IMG/VR virus record: IMGVR_UViG_3300024517_000051
Span: 1-35,870 of that record
Origin: a virus
Length of the DNA: 35,870 bases
Reading direction: 5' to 3' (one strand)
Translations under genes and position numbers: made by a program
Part shown: positions 1 through 7,051 of the stretch, one piece after another
Layout: each line of letters starts with the position of its first letter
Position numbering within the stretch: the first letter of the stretch is position 1
Notes under the pieces: generated by a model
Seen by the model: only the letters and a program-made list of their open reading frames with translations
Database searches by the model: none
What the model was told of the DNA's origin: nothing

Positions 1-1
1 G

Positions 2-133
2 CCGATTCGTGAAGAGCTTCAGACGTACGAAGACCCCGCTCTCTACCGTGAGCAGCGTGCTGGTATCTTCGGCTGGATGGAGCACGGCTTCGCCGTTCTT
101 GATCCTCGTCGCATTCTGATTGGCGAATTCTAA
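2..133 (+). CDS. Probable major capsid protein, C-terminal fragment
   Basis: The frame is open from the window edge to TAA at 131-133 and gives 43 residues ending FAVLDPRRILIGEF. The mix of an aromatic/Gly stretch, a VLDPRR-type turn and a short hydrophobic end resembles the C-terminus of HK97-fold capsid proteins. The position fits: a strong terminator follows, then a head-tail adaptor gene, which is the usual place of the capsid gene in the tailed-phage order. The start and the protein body lie outside the window, so the family assignment is an inference. Another abundant head protein, such as a decoration protein, is possible. Confidence 0.55.
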   Translation, partial: PIREELQTYEDPALYREQRAGIFGWMEHGFAVLDPRRILIGEF

Positions 134-154
134 GAGTTCGTCTCAGTATGACTT

Positions 155-193
155 AAAGGGGGCGGTGGGAGCAATCCCACCGCCCTCTTTTCT
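155..193 (+). terminator. Intrinsic terminator after the capsid gene
   Basis: A 16-bp stem (155-170 with 175-190) has one G-U wobble and a GCAA tetraloop. The right arm runs straight into TTTT. This is a textbook rho-independent terminator. It is followed with no gap by the late-promoter-like motif at 191, so capsid mRNA ends here and the neck operon restarts immediately. Confidence 0.9.
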
Positions 194-220
194 TAGTGTA
201 TTATCTAGTGTCAACAGACG
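191..220 (+). promoter_or_regulatory. Late promoter-like motif plus leader hairpin, copy A
   Basis: TCTTAGTGTATTATCTA lies at 191-207 and is identical over 17 bases to the copy at 3667-3683. TATTAT (199-204) could act as a -10 box. No -35 element is possible upstream because that DNA is the terminator stem. Four bases after TATTAT a short hairpin forms (209-212 with 217-220, loop AACA, one wobble). It is the weakest hairpin of the set. The adaptor gene begins at 240 with AAGAGGT at 227-233. Confidence 0.6.
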
Positions 221-239
221 TTAATTAAGAGGTATTGAA

Positions 240-1112
240 ATGGCTGGTGAAACAAAAGTCTTAACTATTGGACAAGCAGCGTCGGCTCTTGATATCTTTT
301 TATCAGCCAACGGTGCATCGGTCAGTGGGCAGTACGTCGGATTTGAGCTATTCGATGCAGCGAACGCTTCAGCAGTGAGCGGAGTCGCACTTAACCCGGC
401 GTTCGGGCAGTATGTTGGATCAGGTACGATCCCCGCAGGTTTCCAGTTAGGATCCTGGAGGGTTGATTGGACCATTATCACGCTAAATAACACTCTTGCA
501 ACCGCAACGGAACCGTTCTGCGTGCAAGACATCAATGTATCCATTGGGTTCGTTAGTCCTGAAGATAAGACTAGTGATATCTACGAAGCTGTACGACTAG
601 ACATCGGTGATCCTGACGGCAATGTTTTTAATGACGACTTTCTAGCGAGAAATCTAAAGAAAGCCGTACGCAGACTAAACCACCGTCTAGGGCTATCGCC
701 CACTCAGAGACCCAAGGGAATCCCTGGGGGCTTTGGTGGGCCTAGAATTAAGGTCTCTCCTATCGTTGCTGATACGGAGGCTGGTACAATTACTCCCAAC
801 AACGACGAGATCTGTGACCTTGTTGTTATGCAAATGGAACTCATTATTCTAGAGAGTGAAGTCAGTGCCCTTAAGAGGCTTGCAGCAACGTCTGCGTCTG
901 GTCCGTATGCGACACTGATTGCATCAGCCACGCAAGATGGTATCTCTGTAGTTAATGCTGACGGCGTTAAAGTTACCATTTCGCCTAGTCGTCTTCACGT
1001 TAGAGCTGATCTACATAAGTTCGACGTGAAGCAACGTCGCGAAGAACTTGAGATGATGATTCGTGCTTTCTTAAATAGAATGACAGGAAATTTTGGAAAA
1101 ATGATATGGTAA
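240..1112 (+). CDS. Head-tail adaptor/connector-like neck protein
   Basis: This 290-residue protein lies directly downstream of the probable capsid gene. Residues 1-105 look like a beta-rich domain: alternating short hydrophobic strands, Gly/Ala/Ser-rich turns and a WRVDWTI strand. Residues 108-150 have the pattern of adaptor proteins of the HK97 gp6/SPP1 gp15 type: an IYEAVRLDIGDPDG segment followed by a helix of the kind FLARNLKKAVRRLNHRLG. The C-terminus (about 250-290) is a basic helix, KFDVKQRREELEMMIRAFLNRM. Known adaptors are usually about 100-150 residues, so the N-terminal beta domain is an addition. The start is set by AAGAGGT six bases upstream. The role would be to extend the portal and dock the tail. 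The family assignment rests on pattern and position only. Confidence 0.55.
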   Translation: MAGETKVLTIGQAASALDIFLSANGASVSGQYVGFELFDAANASAVSGVALNPAFGQYVGSGTIPAGFQLGSWRVDWTIITLNNTLATATEPFCVQDINVSIGFVSPEDKTSDIYEAVRLDIGDPDGNVFNDDFLARNLKKAVRRLNHRLGLSPTQRPKGIPGGFGGPRIKVSPIVADTEAGTITPNNDEICDLVVMQMELIILESEVSALKRLAATSASGPYATLIASATQDGISVVNADGVKVTISPSRLHVRADLHKFDVKQRREELEMMIRAFLNRMTGNFGKMIW

Positions 1113-1201
1113 CACACAAGCTATCTTGTCATTTTTGCTCGGCTAAATTTACAGCAACAGTAGAAGAGTTCTTGATCTACCTTGAGGAGATCAAATGTTA
1201 G
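1106..1201 (+). CDS. 31-residue CxxC mini-protein
   Basis: The reading frame ATG(1106)-TAG(1199-1201) encodes MVTHKLSCHFCSAKFTATVE and a short acidic helix ending in EEIKC. It begins inside the end of the adaptor gene and stops inside the first codons of the next gene (ATGTTAG), a nested overlap typical of translationally coupled phage genes. GGAA at 1095-1098 lies seven bases upstream. A CxxC knuckle plus a terminal Cys could hold a metal or form a disulfide. Very small zinc-binding phage proteins such as Mu Com act on translation, but no homology can be claimed here. Without this gene the 83 bases between the two larger genes would be the only gap in this operon. Confidence 0.5.
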   Translation: MVTHKLSCHFCSAKFTATVEEFLIYLEEIKC

Positions 1202-1539
1202 TACACTGTAAGACACCCAAAGGCGTACTGCACCTGAATCAGTATAAGATCTACGGAAAACACACGAAGATGCCGCCCATCGACATCCCTTTCGAACTGT
1301 ACAATCAATGTAAGGACGGACTAGCAGAAGGTACATATCGCGAAGGGCATCTGCAAAAGATGTTTGGTGGCATTTTTCCTGTGATTGCCTTTACGTATAC
1401 AGAATTGCGTTGGCTTCCGGATGTAACGTTAGACAAGATTGGACCACTCATGGTATCAGGGTACGATGCAGCTTGGTCACACAAGAAGAAAGTTGATCAG
1501 ATCAAGGTCTCAATTCGCGAGAAAGCACCATGTCTTTAA
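1195..1539 (+). CDS. Hypothetical protein in neck operon
   Basis: This 114-residue protein is not recognised. It is mixed alpha/beta with conserved-looking aromatics (PFELYNQC, FPVIAFTYTELRWLP) and a basic C-terminus (SHKKKVDQIKVSIREK). GAGGAG at 1184-1189, five bases before the ATG, makes the start secure. It is flanked by overlaps on both sides (four-base ATGTTAG-type upstream; ten bases into the next gene at 1530), so it is co-translated with neck proteins. The position between adaptor and head-closure genes suggests a virion or assembly role, but nothing in the sequence shows which. It has no signal peptide or membrane segment. Confidence 0.75.
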   Translation: MLVHCKTPKGVLHLNQYKIYGKHTKMPPIDIPFELYNQCKDGLAEGTYREGHLQKMFGGIFPVIAFTYTELRWLPDVTLDKIGPLMVSGYDAAWSHKKKVDQIKVSIREKAPCL

Positions 1540-2096
1540 AGCCACTTCGACAAACAGAACAGGTCAACATTGACCACATCACTCCTTGGACTCAAGAGCG
1601 TGGTGGTTGTCTGAGTATTGTTGAATCGTCTGGCATGTACATAGCTGAATATGCACATGATCCCAGTGGCTTGTTTGCTATGGGTGTTCAGTTAAATGAT
1701 ATTGAATGGATGAACCTGTCTCGTCAGTATCATCGCACGTTCTCTCATCCTGCGGCCACTACCGACATGCCATGTGGCATCGTAGGAATAGCCACCCAGG
1801 GGGACTTTATTACTGACTGGATTCATCTGGTTGGTGCAGCAATGCCGGGTGATCCCATGTATGCTGGCCCCAGCGGAACGTTCACTAATACGTCATCGTT
1901 CGGCGGCGTTCTCATTGGTAAGTTCATCGGGGTACTGAAGCCTGATCCCCATACTGTGACTTTTCGAGGTCTTGGGTTTAGTCGCCAATACATGGATCCG
2001 TGTGATAAACAGATCAAATGGGAAAACAATCCAGCCGATGCTATACACGTAATAACACCGGGTTATATCAAGATCCGCGTTGATGTAGGAAAGTAA
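1530..2096 (+). CDS. Probable virion protein, decoration/beta-barrel-like
   Basis: This 188-residue protein is rich in Gly, Pro, Thr and aromatics with no long helix. Residues about 100-145 (GDPMYAGPSGTFTN, then a Gly-Gly turn and VLIGKFIGV) follow the 'processed, becomes visible, Gly turn, iGkvl' pattern seen in small beta-barrel capsid decoration and head-fibre proteins. The C-terminus alternates polar and hydrophobic residues (GYIKIRVDVGK), as in a final beta strand. It overlaps the upstream gene by ten bases and lies two bases from the downstream one. A decoration role is an inference from composition; a neck or tail-completion protein is equally possible. Confidence 0.4.
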   Translation: MSLKPLRQTEQVNIDHITPWTQERGGCLSIVESSGMYIAEYAHDPSGLFAMGVQLNDIEWMNLSRQYHRTFSHPAATTDMPCGIVGIATQGDFITDWIHLVGAAMPGDPMYAGPSGTFTNTSSFGGVLIGKFIGVLKPDPHTVTFRGLGFSRQYMDPCDKQIKWENNPADAIHVITPGYIKIRVDVGK

Positions 2097-2098
2097 TC

Positions 2099-2638
2099 AT
2101 GACTCTATTACCTAATAATCAAGACTTGACAGCCTCTAGTGGCATTATCAACTCTGCCTTTTTAGAGTCAGTGTATCATTCCGTAATGGATGAAGCGTTC
2201 ATAGATCTTGGTCGTACCATCACCTTGCATCTAAACCCAGAGATCGAACAAGACACTGTTACTCAATCTCAGCCAGCACCTCAGCAGTACAATCCATTTT
2301 TTGGTCGTACTCCTGTACCCAATGTCAATACGAGACACCCTGGAGTAAGGATTAGTCCTAGAGACGTGCAGTATGATGCACAGATTCGTATTGGTCCTAT
2401 TAAGGCCGCTGATGATACAGAAGGTATTGGTGATCTTTTAGATAACGAAGCTATGATTACTTTGGTAATTGAGGCTTTACCGCATATTCACGATACGCTT
2501 ACTGTGAGCATTGAAGGTCGTCGTTACTCTATCGATAACACTCGCCCTATTGGATTCAATCAACGACGCTACATTATGGTTAAGCTAACTGAAGTCCAAG
2601 AAACAGAACCCCCTTCTCCTGATATCACGATTGGCTAA
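2099..2638 (+). CDS. Head-closure-like neck protein
   Basis: This 179-residue protein begins after AGGAAAG at 2086-2092. After a short helix (FLESVYHSVMDEAFIDLG) it is a small beta-barrel pattern: RTITLHL, then a polar Pro/Gln/Asn-rich insertion (about 52-80), then RIGPIKAAD and a C-terminal meander in which EGRRYSIDNTRPIGF leads to RRYIMVKLTEV. A barrel interrupted by a long disordered loop, with a final 'ryiMvkL' strand, is how head-closure proteins (SPP1 gp16/HK97 gp10 class) appear. Those plug the channel after packaging and open on tail joining. Order in the operon fits. No motif is diagnostic, so this remains inference. Confidence 0.45.
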   Translation: MTLLPNNQDLTASSGIINSAFLESVYHSVMDEAFIDLGRTITLHLNPEIEQDTVTQSQPAPQQYNPFFGRTPVPNVNTRHPGVRISPRDVQYDAQIRIGPIKAADDTEGIGDLLDNEAMITLVIEALPHIHDTLTVSIEGRRYSIDNTRPIGFNQRRYIMVKLTEVQETEPPSPDITIG

Positions 2639-2640
2639 TC

Positions 2641-3666
2641 ATGGGACTAGAATACAAATTACGATCACAGCTCAAGCTGAACTATAAGCTTTTCGTGGAC
2701 ATGCACATGCTCCGTGAAGGAGCGTTTACGACTATTGCTTCTGGATCACAGTTCTACGATGGTCGTTCATTAAGTCTATTGCTGCCAGATACATCAGCAG
2801 ATAACACTCTGTTTGGAGTAAGTGACGGCCAAATATGGCAGTCGCCATACAGGCAATGGGTGTACGAGTCTGGTGTTCCTATCGATGGAACCAATATCGT
2901 TGCTCCTCCTATAGTTGCATCGGGCCTATATATTGAAGGTGCATTCCGTAGTAAGGATGATACTGAGTTTGGTCATACGATTGACTTTATCAATGGTAGA
3001 ATCATCTTTAACACCCCACAGTCTTTGGACCTTCAGGTCCATGGTGAGTTCTCTGCACGAGAAGTAAGGGTTGGTTTCGAGCATGATTTCAATCAGCAGT
3101 TTACTGGCAACGTTCTTGAGACGCAGTATTCTACCAACCCACTGACTTCAATGCAGTTGGTTTACCCTTCTGGCAAACTACAGACTTTTCCAGCTATCTT
3201 TATCGAAGTAGACGGCAGAACAATGGAAGGTTACGAACTAGGTAATCGTAGTGCTATTGTTGAAGACGAAGTAAAGTTCCACATCTGGGCATTGGATGAT
3301 CTGACACGAGATAACATTGTTGACATTCTGACCGGACAGTGGCGTAAGTCAGTTCCTATGGTAAACTTTAATCAGGTGCCATTACCGTTGTCTGGAATTC
3401 ACAACACCTTATCTCCTGAATACGTAGCATACCAAGACATGCTGCACAATACGACGCTGGTGACTACTGTGGGGTCTGGTACCCCTATTCAGTTTATGTC
3501 TTACATTAATGATGTAGATACCCAGAACTTGCCAGCTACAGAAGAATATGAAAGAGCATTAGTGACTTTCCGCGTCGGAGTCTATTTGAACGCTCCTGTT
3601 ACCCCCCTTGGACAGATTTTTGGCCCCATTTCCACGTTACCAACGATCCAGGATTCGGGCCTCTAA
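2641..3666 (+). CDS. Virion structural protein, neck/tail-completion position
   Basis: This 341-residue, beta-rich protein without recognisable catalytic motifs is the last gene before the major tail protein, the slot usually occupied by neck or tail-terminator proteins. It has a polar N-terminus (MGLEYKLRSQLKLNYKLF), then alternating short strands and Gly/Ser/Asp turns. Residues about 185-250 (FIEVDGRTMEGYELGNRSAI, then DEVKFHIWALDDLTRDNIVD) look like a compact alpha/beta domain that could bind a ring partner. It is much longer than typical tail terminators (about 130-200 residues). Its start is only two bases after the previous stop and lacks a strong Shine-Dalgarno site, which suggests translational coupling. 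Specific function unknown. Confidence 0.6.
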   Translation: MGLEYKLRSQLKLNYKLFVDMHMLREGAFTTIASGSQFYDGRSLSLLLPDTSADNTLFGVSDGQIWQSPYRQWVYESGVPIDGTNIVAPPIVASGLYIEGAFRSKDDTEFGHTIDFINGRIIFNTPQSLDLQVHGEFSAREVRVGFEHDFNQQFTGNVLETQYSTNPLTSMQLVYPSGKLQTFPAIFIEVDGRTMEGYELGNRSAIVEDEVKFHIWALDDLTRDNIVDILTGQWRKSVPMVNFNQVPLPLSGIHNTLSPEYVAYQDMLHNTTLVTTVGSGTPIQFMSYINDVDTQNLPATEEYERALVTFRVGVYLNAPVTPLGQIFGPISTLPTIQDSGL

Positions 3667-3712
3667 TCTTAGTGTATTATCTACTTGATGGCACCTTGTC
3701 GCGACGTGTCAT
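3667..3712 (+). promoter_or_regulatory. Late promoter-like motif plus leader hairpin, copy B
   Basis: TCTTAGTGTATTATCTA lies at 3667-3683, identical to copy A. A seven-pair hairpin follows (3688-3694 with 3706-3712, core TGGCAC/GTGTCA with one G-U wobble). The 95-base leader before the major tail protein also allows a competing long-range pairing (GGCACC 3690-3695 with GGTGCC 3736-3741) that brings the ribosome site GGGAGG (3751-3756) close to structure. There is no TTGACA-like box at the expected -35 distance. It most likely drives the abundant tail-tube gene. Confidence 0.65.
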
Positions 3713-3761
3713 ATTTACCTAACTTTGCAAAGAACGGTGCCCTGGTTATAGGGAGGAAAAC

Positions 3762-5171
3762 ATGGTTAACAATAACAGAGTCTTTTGGGCCATTGAACAA
3801 GTGGCCATTAAAGATAACTCCGCTCCCCCTACTGGGGCAGTAGCGGCTCGTAACTCGCGAGAGTTCATTACGGGTTCGCTCGCATCTGGAGTTGATGAGG
3901 TTGGAGGTCTATGGGAAGTACCCCGTGGTCTTCAAAGTATCGGCATGAGCACAACTTTCAACCTGGAACAAGTCTTCCAGCTTGGTCAGGTTGAGCTTTA
4001 TGAATATTCGGAACGTCAGCCTGACGTAGAGGTCACACTATCGAAAGCTATCGATGGTACGAAGCCTCTATTCTTCATGATTACTGACCCGACGCAAGCC
4101 AACGATATTGTTGCTCGTACGAACAACTATCGCGTTGATATTGCATTGGAAATCTACCCTGACTCGCAGTTCCGTGCTACTGGCAAGCCGCAGTCGATTG
4201 TGACTGCATCCGGTATGTACGTGTCTAACTTGTCGTACACCTACCCGATTGACGGCTTCGTTAGCGAAGACGTTACTCTTGTTGGTAACGATAAGATCTG
4301 GGGTGCCACGGTCGCTGTATCTGGTACTGCCGGAAACAACAACGGCAATGGTGGAGAACCAGTCCTTATCTGGCCTGACGATCAAGATGGCGGTAACCCT
4401 AATGCCCCCGAAGGTACTCCTTCTGGTGTGTTCGGTCACGACGGCAACACTTCTGCTCTTGAAGAAGGTGGTGCTCAGGAACTTGCAGCCGGTACAGATC
4501 GCTTCGGTGTTCTGATCGTTGGCTCTGGTATCCAGCGTCGTGAAGAGATTGACATCCGTCGTTCGGTTCTGCCGAGTGATATTCCTGGTATCATTAGTCC
4601 AGTTTCGTCTGGTATCGATGGTGCTTATGTGAATGGTGGTCAAGGTGCCCAAGGGCCTGGAACGCTACTAAACACTGATCAACTCGTGGTCGATGCTAAC
4701 ACTGATTACATCGCTGAACACGTTCAGACAATTACGGTATCGTTCTCGATTGCCCGTGATGACATTTTCGAGCTTGGTTCGAAACGTCCGTTCGTCAAAG
4801 TGCCCGCATTCCCTCTAGAGGCTACGGCTTCCATTGAGGTGATCACGGCTCAAGGTGACTTGGTAGACGCTAGATCTGATATCGACTGTGGTCCTGATAA
4901 CACGTCTGAGTCTAACACGATTATTCTTCGTACGTGTGACGGTCTCCAGGTTGACCTGGGTGACTCGAACCGTCTGACGAGTGTTGAGCTTGGTGGTGGT
5001 GATGCCGGTGGTGATAACATGACCGTGACATACAACTACAGTTCTTTCAACACGTTCAACGTGTCTCACGACTTCTTCCAGCCGAACCACCGTGTGTTGG
5101 TTTTCGAAACTGGTAACAGTCGTTTCAACGTGGGTGCTCCGAGCTTCCTGCGTTCTGATTTGGGTATCTAA
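3762..5171 (+). CDS. Major tail protein, probably two fused tube domains
   Basis: This 469-residue protein is preceded by a promoter-like motif and the strong site GGGAGG, and followed by a stable hairpin, as expected for the most abundant tail component. Residues 57-97 read LQSIGMSTTFNLEQVFQLGQ, then an acidic turn and PDVEVTLS, a pattern of tail-tube beta-sandwiches. Residues 321-360 repeat it: VQTITVSFSIARDDIFELGS, then a turn and ASIEVI. Each copy is followed by a second strand set (YVSNLSYTYPIDGF; MTVTYNYSSFNTFNV). A Gly/Asn/Asp-rich linker (about 188-245) separates them. T5 pb6, of similar length, has such a duplication and builds trimeric pseudo-hexameric rings; I infer the same here. 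The duplication is read by eye; a structure prediction would settle it. Confidence 0.75.
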   Translation: MVNNNRVFWAIEQVAIKDNSAPPTGAVAARNSREFITGSLASGVDEVGGLWEVPRGLQSIGMSTTFNLEQVFQLGQVELYEYSERQPDVEVTLSKAIDGTKPLFFMITDPTQANDIVARTNNYRVDIALEIYPDSQFRATGKPQSIVTASGMYVSNLSYTYPIDGFVSEDVTLVGNDKIWGATVAVSGTAGNNNGNGGEPVLIWPDDQDGGNPNAPEGTPSGVFGHDGNTSALEEGGAQELAAGTDRFGVLIVGSGIQRREEIDIRRSVLPSDIPGIISPVSSGIDGAYVNGGQGAQGPGTLLNTDQLVVDANTDYIAEHVQTITVSFSIARDDIFELGSKRPFVKVPAFPLEATASIEVITAQGDLVDARSDIDCGPDNTSESNTIILRTCDGLQVDLGDSNRLTSVELGGGDAGGDNMTVTYNYSSFNTFNVSHDFFQPNHRVLVFETGNSRFNVGAPSFLRSDLGI

Positions 5172-5186
5172 AAAGATACTCTCTAG

Positions 5187-5217
5187 GTGGTGGGGTGCCG
5201 GGGGGTCACCTCACCAC
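5187..5217 (+). terminator. Stable hairpin after the major tail gene (weak terminator or 3' stabiliser)
   Basis: An 11-bp GC-rich stem (5187-5197 with 5207-5217, one G-U wobble) has a nine-base loop. It begins 15 bases after the stop of the major tail gene. It is followed by TACTCTCTACT rather than a T-run, so it may only partly terminate. That would leave the tail-assembly genes downstream at lower transcript level than the tube protein. Protection of the tail-protein mRNA 3' end is an alternative. Confidence 0.55.
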
Positions 5218-5261
5218 TACTCTCTACTCCCTGGGTGCAAGGTACAATCAGATAATTGATC

Positions 5262-5297
5262 AAAGGGGCACCCGTGTATTCACGCACAGGTGTCCCT
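5262..5297 (+). promoter_or_regulatory. Hairpin over ribosome site upstream of tail-assembly gene
   Basis: AAAGGGG (5262-5268), five bases before a GTG at 5274, is a good ribosome site. Its G residues pair with 5289-5296 (GGGCACC with GGTG-T-CCC, one bulged T). An inner CGTG/CACG stem (5273-5276 with 5281-5284) closes a TATT loop that contains the GTG. The ATG at 5304 lies just beyond the hairpin. The structure could hide the upstream start and tune expression of the next gene. Confidence 0.4.
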
Positions 5298-5303
5298 ATT
5301 ATT

Positions 5304-6500
5304 ATGTCTATTCAAGAAAACATCAACAGATTACTGTGGGACAGGAGACTGATAGTGCTTCCAAAAGACATGGAGGCACCCGAGGGACTGGACTACGTTG
5401 TCCTGAAAGACCTCACGCTAGATGATCGCAACCACTATCTATTCATTCGTGATCTAGAGGAGCACAAGGCCCGCATGGAAGGCGTTCCTACAGAGGGCGA
5501 GATCATGCAGAAGGCCCGTGAGTCTGGTTACTGGACCGCAGACGACGAGGACGTAGACGAGCGTGCAGACGAACACATCGCGTTCCTAGAAGCAGAATTT
5601 AAAGCACGAGCAAAGTTCAAGTCGCGACAGAACATTATCAAGCTTCAAATCAAAGACTCTAAGGCGAAGCAGGACTACGTTAATCAAAAGCGTAACAACC
5701 TTAAGCAGCAGACTTGCGAATACCTCGCACACGAGATCGCATCATTCATGCTCCTAAGGCGGGTGGCTTTGCGTCCAGATGGCACGCCTCTCATGCCTGA
5801 CGATAATACATATCTCAATTTAAAGGAAAACTATCTTCTCCTGGTCTTCTATCTCATTTATGAGATGATGGGAGAAGGTGCGTTAGAGACAGTAGAGATT
5901 CGTGAGATTGCAAGATCAACCGAATGGCGATTGACCTGGGGACTGGCTAGAGAGAACCTGCCCAGTATTTTTGGTCGTACTGTTGGTGACCTTAACATTA
6001 ATCACAAGATGCTCATCTATTGGAGTCGTGTTTACGACTCTGCTTTCGAGTCTGCTGAACCACCCGAGTCGGACATCATTGATGATGACGATCTTTTCGA
6101 TGATTGGTTAGCCACTCGTGATCTTGAGCGTAATGATACCTACAAGAAGAATAGAACATCTGCCGATCATCATCAGGAGCAGGGCCATGTGTTAGATGGT
6201 GAGTACATTGAAAAATGTGTTTGTGGATCGAAAAAGAGAAACATGGGCAAAGGGCTAGGCGAAAAGACGCCGCACGCTGAACACTGCTCATATGGCATAT
6301 GGCGAAGTTTTTCTAAGGAAGAAAAAGAAGAACGTGCTCGTCGTGTATACGGTCGTAACTCTACGACCGTTCGTAAGATTCTTGACTCCGAACAAGATCG
6401 AGTATTGCAAAAGGGAGAGATTGAAGAACAAGATCTCCGTGGCAAGAAGACGCGATCCATGTTGGGTATGTCAACTAACGTAACCTCAGTAAAAAGATGA
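5304..6500 (+). CDS. Tail assembly protein (chaperone position)
   Basis: From ATG 5304 this is 398 residues; in-frame GTG 5274 and TTG 5256 are alternative starts, and the GTG has the better ribosome site. It is strongly helical and charged, with no export signal. The first half contains a long helix-rich module (about 45-150) with GVPTEGEIMQKARESGYWTA followed by an acidic stretch and a Lys/Arg/Gln-rich helical hairpin. The same order recurs in the protein at 7052. The second half has an acidic patch (DSDIIDDDD type), a CxC pair (EKCVCGSKKR) and a distal Cys (HAEHC). The place between tail tube and tape measure is that of tail-assembly chaperones that bind the tape measure. Function is inferred from position; the stop overlaps the next start (ATGA). 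Confidence 0.55.
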   Translation: MSIQENINRLLWDRRLIVLPKDMEAPEGLDYVVLKDLTLDDRNHYLFIRDLEEHKARMEGVPTEGEIMQKARESGYWTADDEDVDERADEHIAFLEAEFKARAKFKSRQNIIKLQIKDSKAKQDYVNQKRNNLKQQTCEYLAHEIASFMLLRRVALRPDGTPLMPDDNTYLNLKENYLLLVFYLIYEMMGEGALETVEIREIARSTEWRLTWGLARENLPSIFGRTVGDLNINHKMLIYWSRVYDSAFESAEPPESDIIDDDDLFDDWLATRDLERNDTYKKNRTSADHHQEQGHVLDGEYIEKCVCGSKKRNMGKGLGEKTPHAEHCSYGIWRSFSKEEKEERARRVYGRNSTTVRKILDSEQDRVLQKGEIEEQDLRGKKTRSMLGMSTNVTSVKR

Positions 6501-7048
6501 AAACTAACCCCTCAAGAGAGCAATTAAGCAAGAGTTTAGATCGTAGGATTAAACACCTCATGATCAGGACTCTGGAGAAATTTGAAGACACGTTTCCGGA
6601 TCTGGATGAAACCAGAGAAGGAAGGATTTTCAAAGGAGATATCCGTAACGCATTCAATGACGTGATGCGAGCACAGCGAGACGAGCTACGCGATTATGAC
6701 GTAGACTATCGTCCGTTAAAAGTGAATGATGACAACACGTTGGCCATGACGCAGACGTTCATGAAGGCCGTACAGAGAGTCACATTAGGGTTTACAGAAA
6801 CGAACGAAGTCCCCTATGTAGAGATCCATGCGTCTACTGACAAAGGCAATATTTTGGAAGCATTGAGAGCCGAAATGGGGACTGGGGTTGTTTCTGAGTC
6901 CCTTGATGGTTTAATGTTGCAAATTGTTGGTGTTCAAAGCTGCGTAGAATGTGTATTACATATATTGGATAGGTACCGTTTACACGGGACCGTGGAGCCT
7001 AAGTACGCCGAGTGGCGGGATCAGGTCGTTAAAATTTATAGGAGCTAG
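6497..7048 (+). CDS. Hypothetical protein in tail-assembly block
   Basis: This 183-residue protein shares the ATGA overlap with the upstream gene. It is mainly helical: a basic N-terminal helix (SKSLDRRIKHLMIRTLEKF), an acidic Arg/Asp-rich middle (QRDELRDYDVDYRP), a mixed strand/helix domain (VPYVEIHASTDKGNILEALRAEM) and a C-terminal helix with two Cys (SCVECVLHILDRY). No family is recognised. The tight overlap implies coupled synthesis with the putative assembly proteins on both sides. A -1 frameshift fusion with the upstream gene is conceivable at the A-run 6491-6495, but that run is not a canonical slippery heptamer. Confidence 0.7.
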   Translation: MKTNPSREQLSKSLDRRIKHLMIRTLEKFEDTFPDLDETREGRIFKGDIRNAFNDVMRAQRDELRDYDVDYRPLKVNDDNTLAMTQTFMKAVQRVTLGFTETNEVPYVEIHASTDKGNILEALRAEMGTGVVSESLDGLMLQIVGVQSCVECVLHILDRYRLHGTVEPKYAEWRDQVVKIYRS

Positions 7049-7051
7049 GTG

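Noticed and set aside
4068-4652. Open frame of 194 codons on the - strand inside the major tail gene
   Set aside because: Shadow of the coding strand: Thr/Arg/Asn-rich, no ribosome site, fully within a convincing + strand gene.
5243-5255. Promoter TACAAT upstream of the tail-assembly gene
   Set aside because: No -35 box at 15-19 bases upstream and no match to the TTAGTGTATTAT class; too weak to list.
6488-6500. -1 frameshift joining the genes at 5304 and 6497
   Set aside because: The A-run 6491-6495 sits in the right place and the -1 frame is open, but the phased heptamer is A AAA AGA, not a standard slippery site; the ATGA overlap explains coupling more simply.
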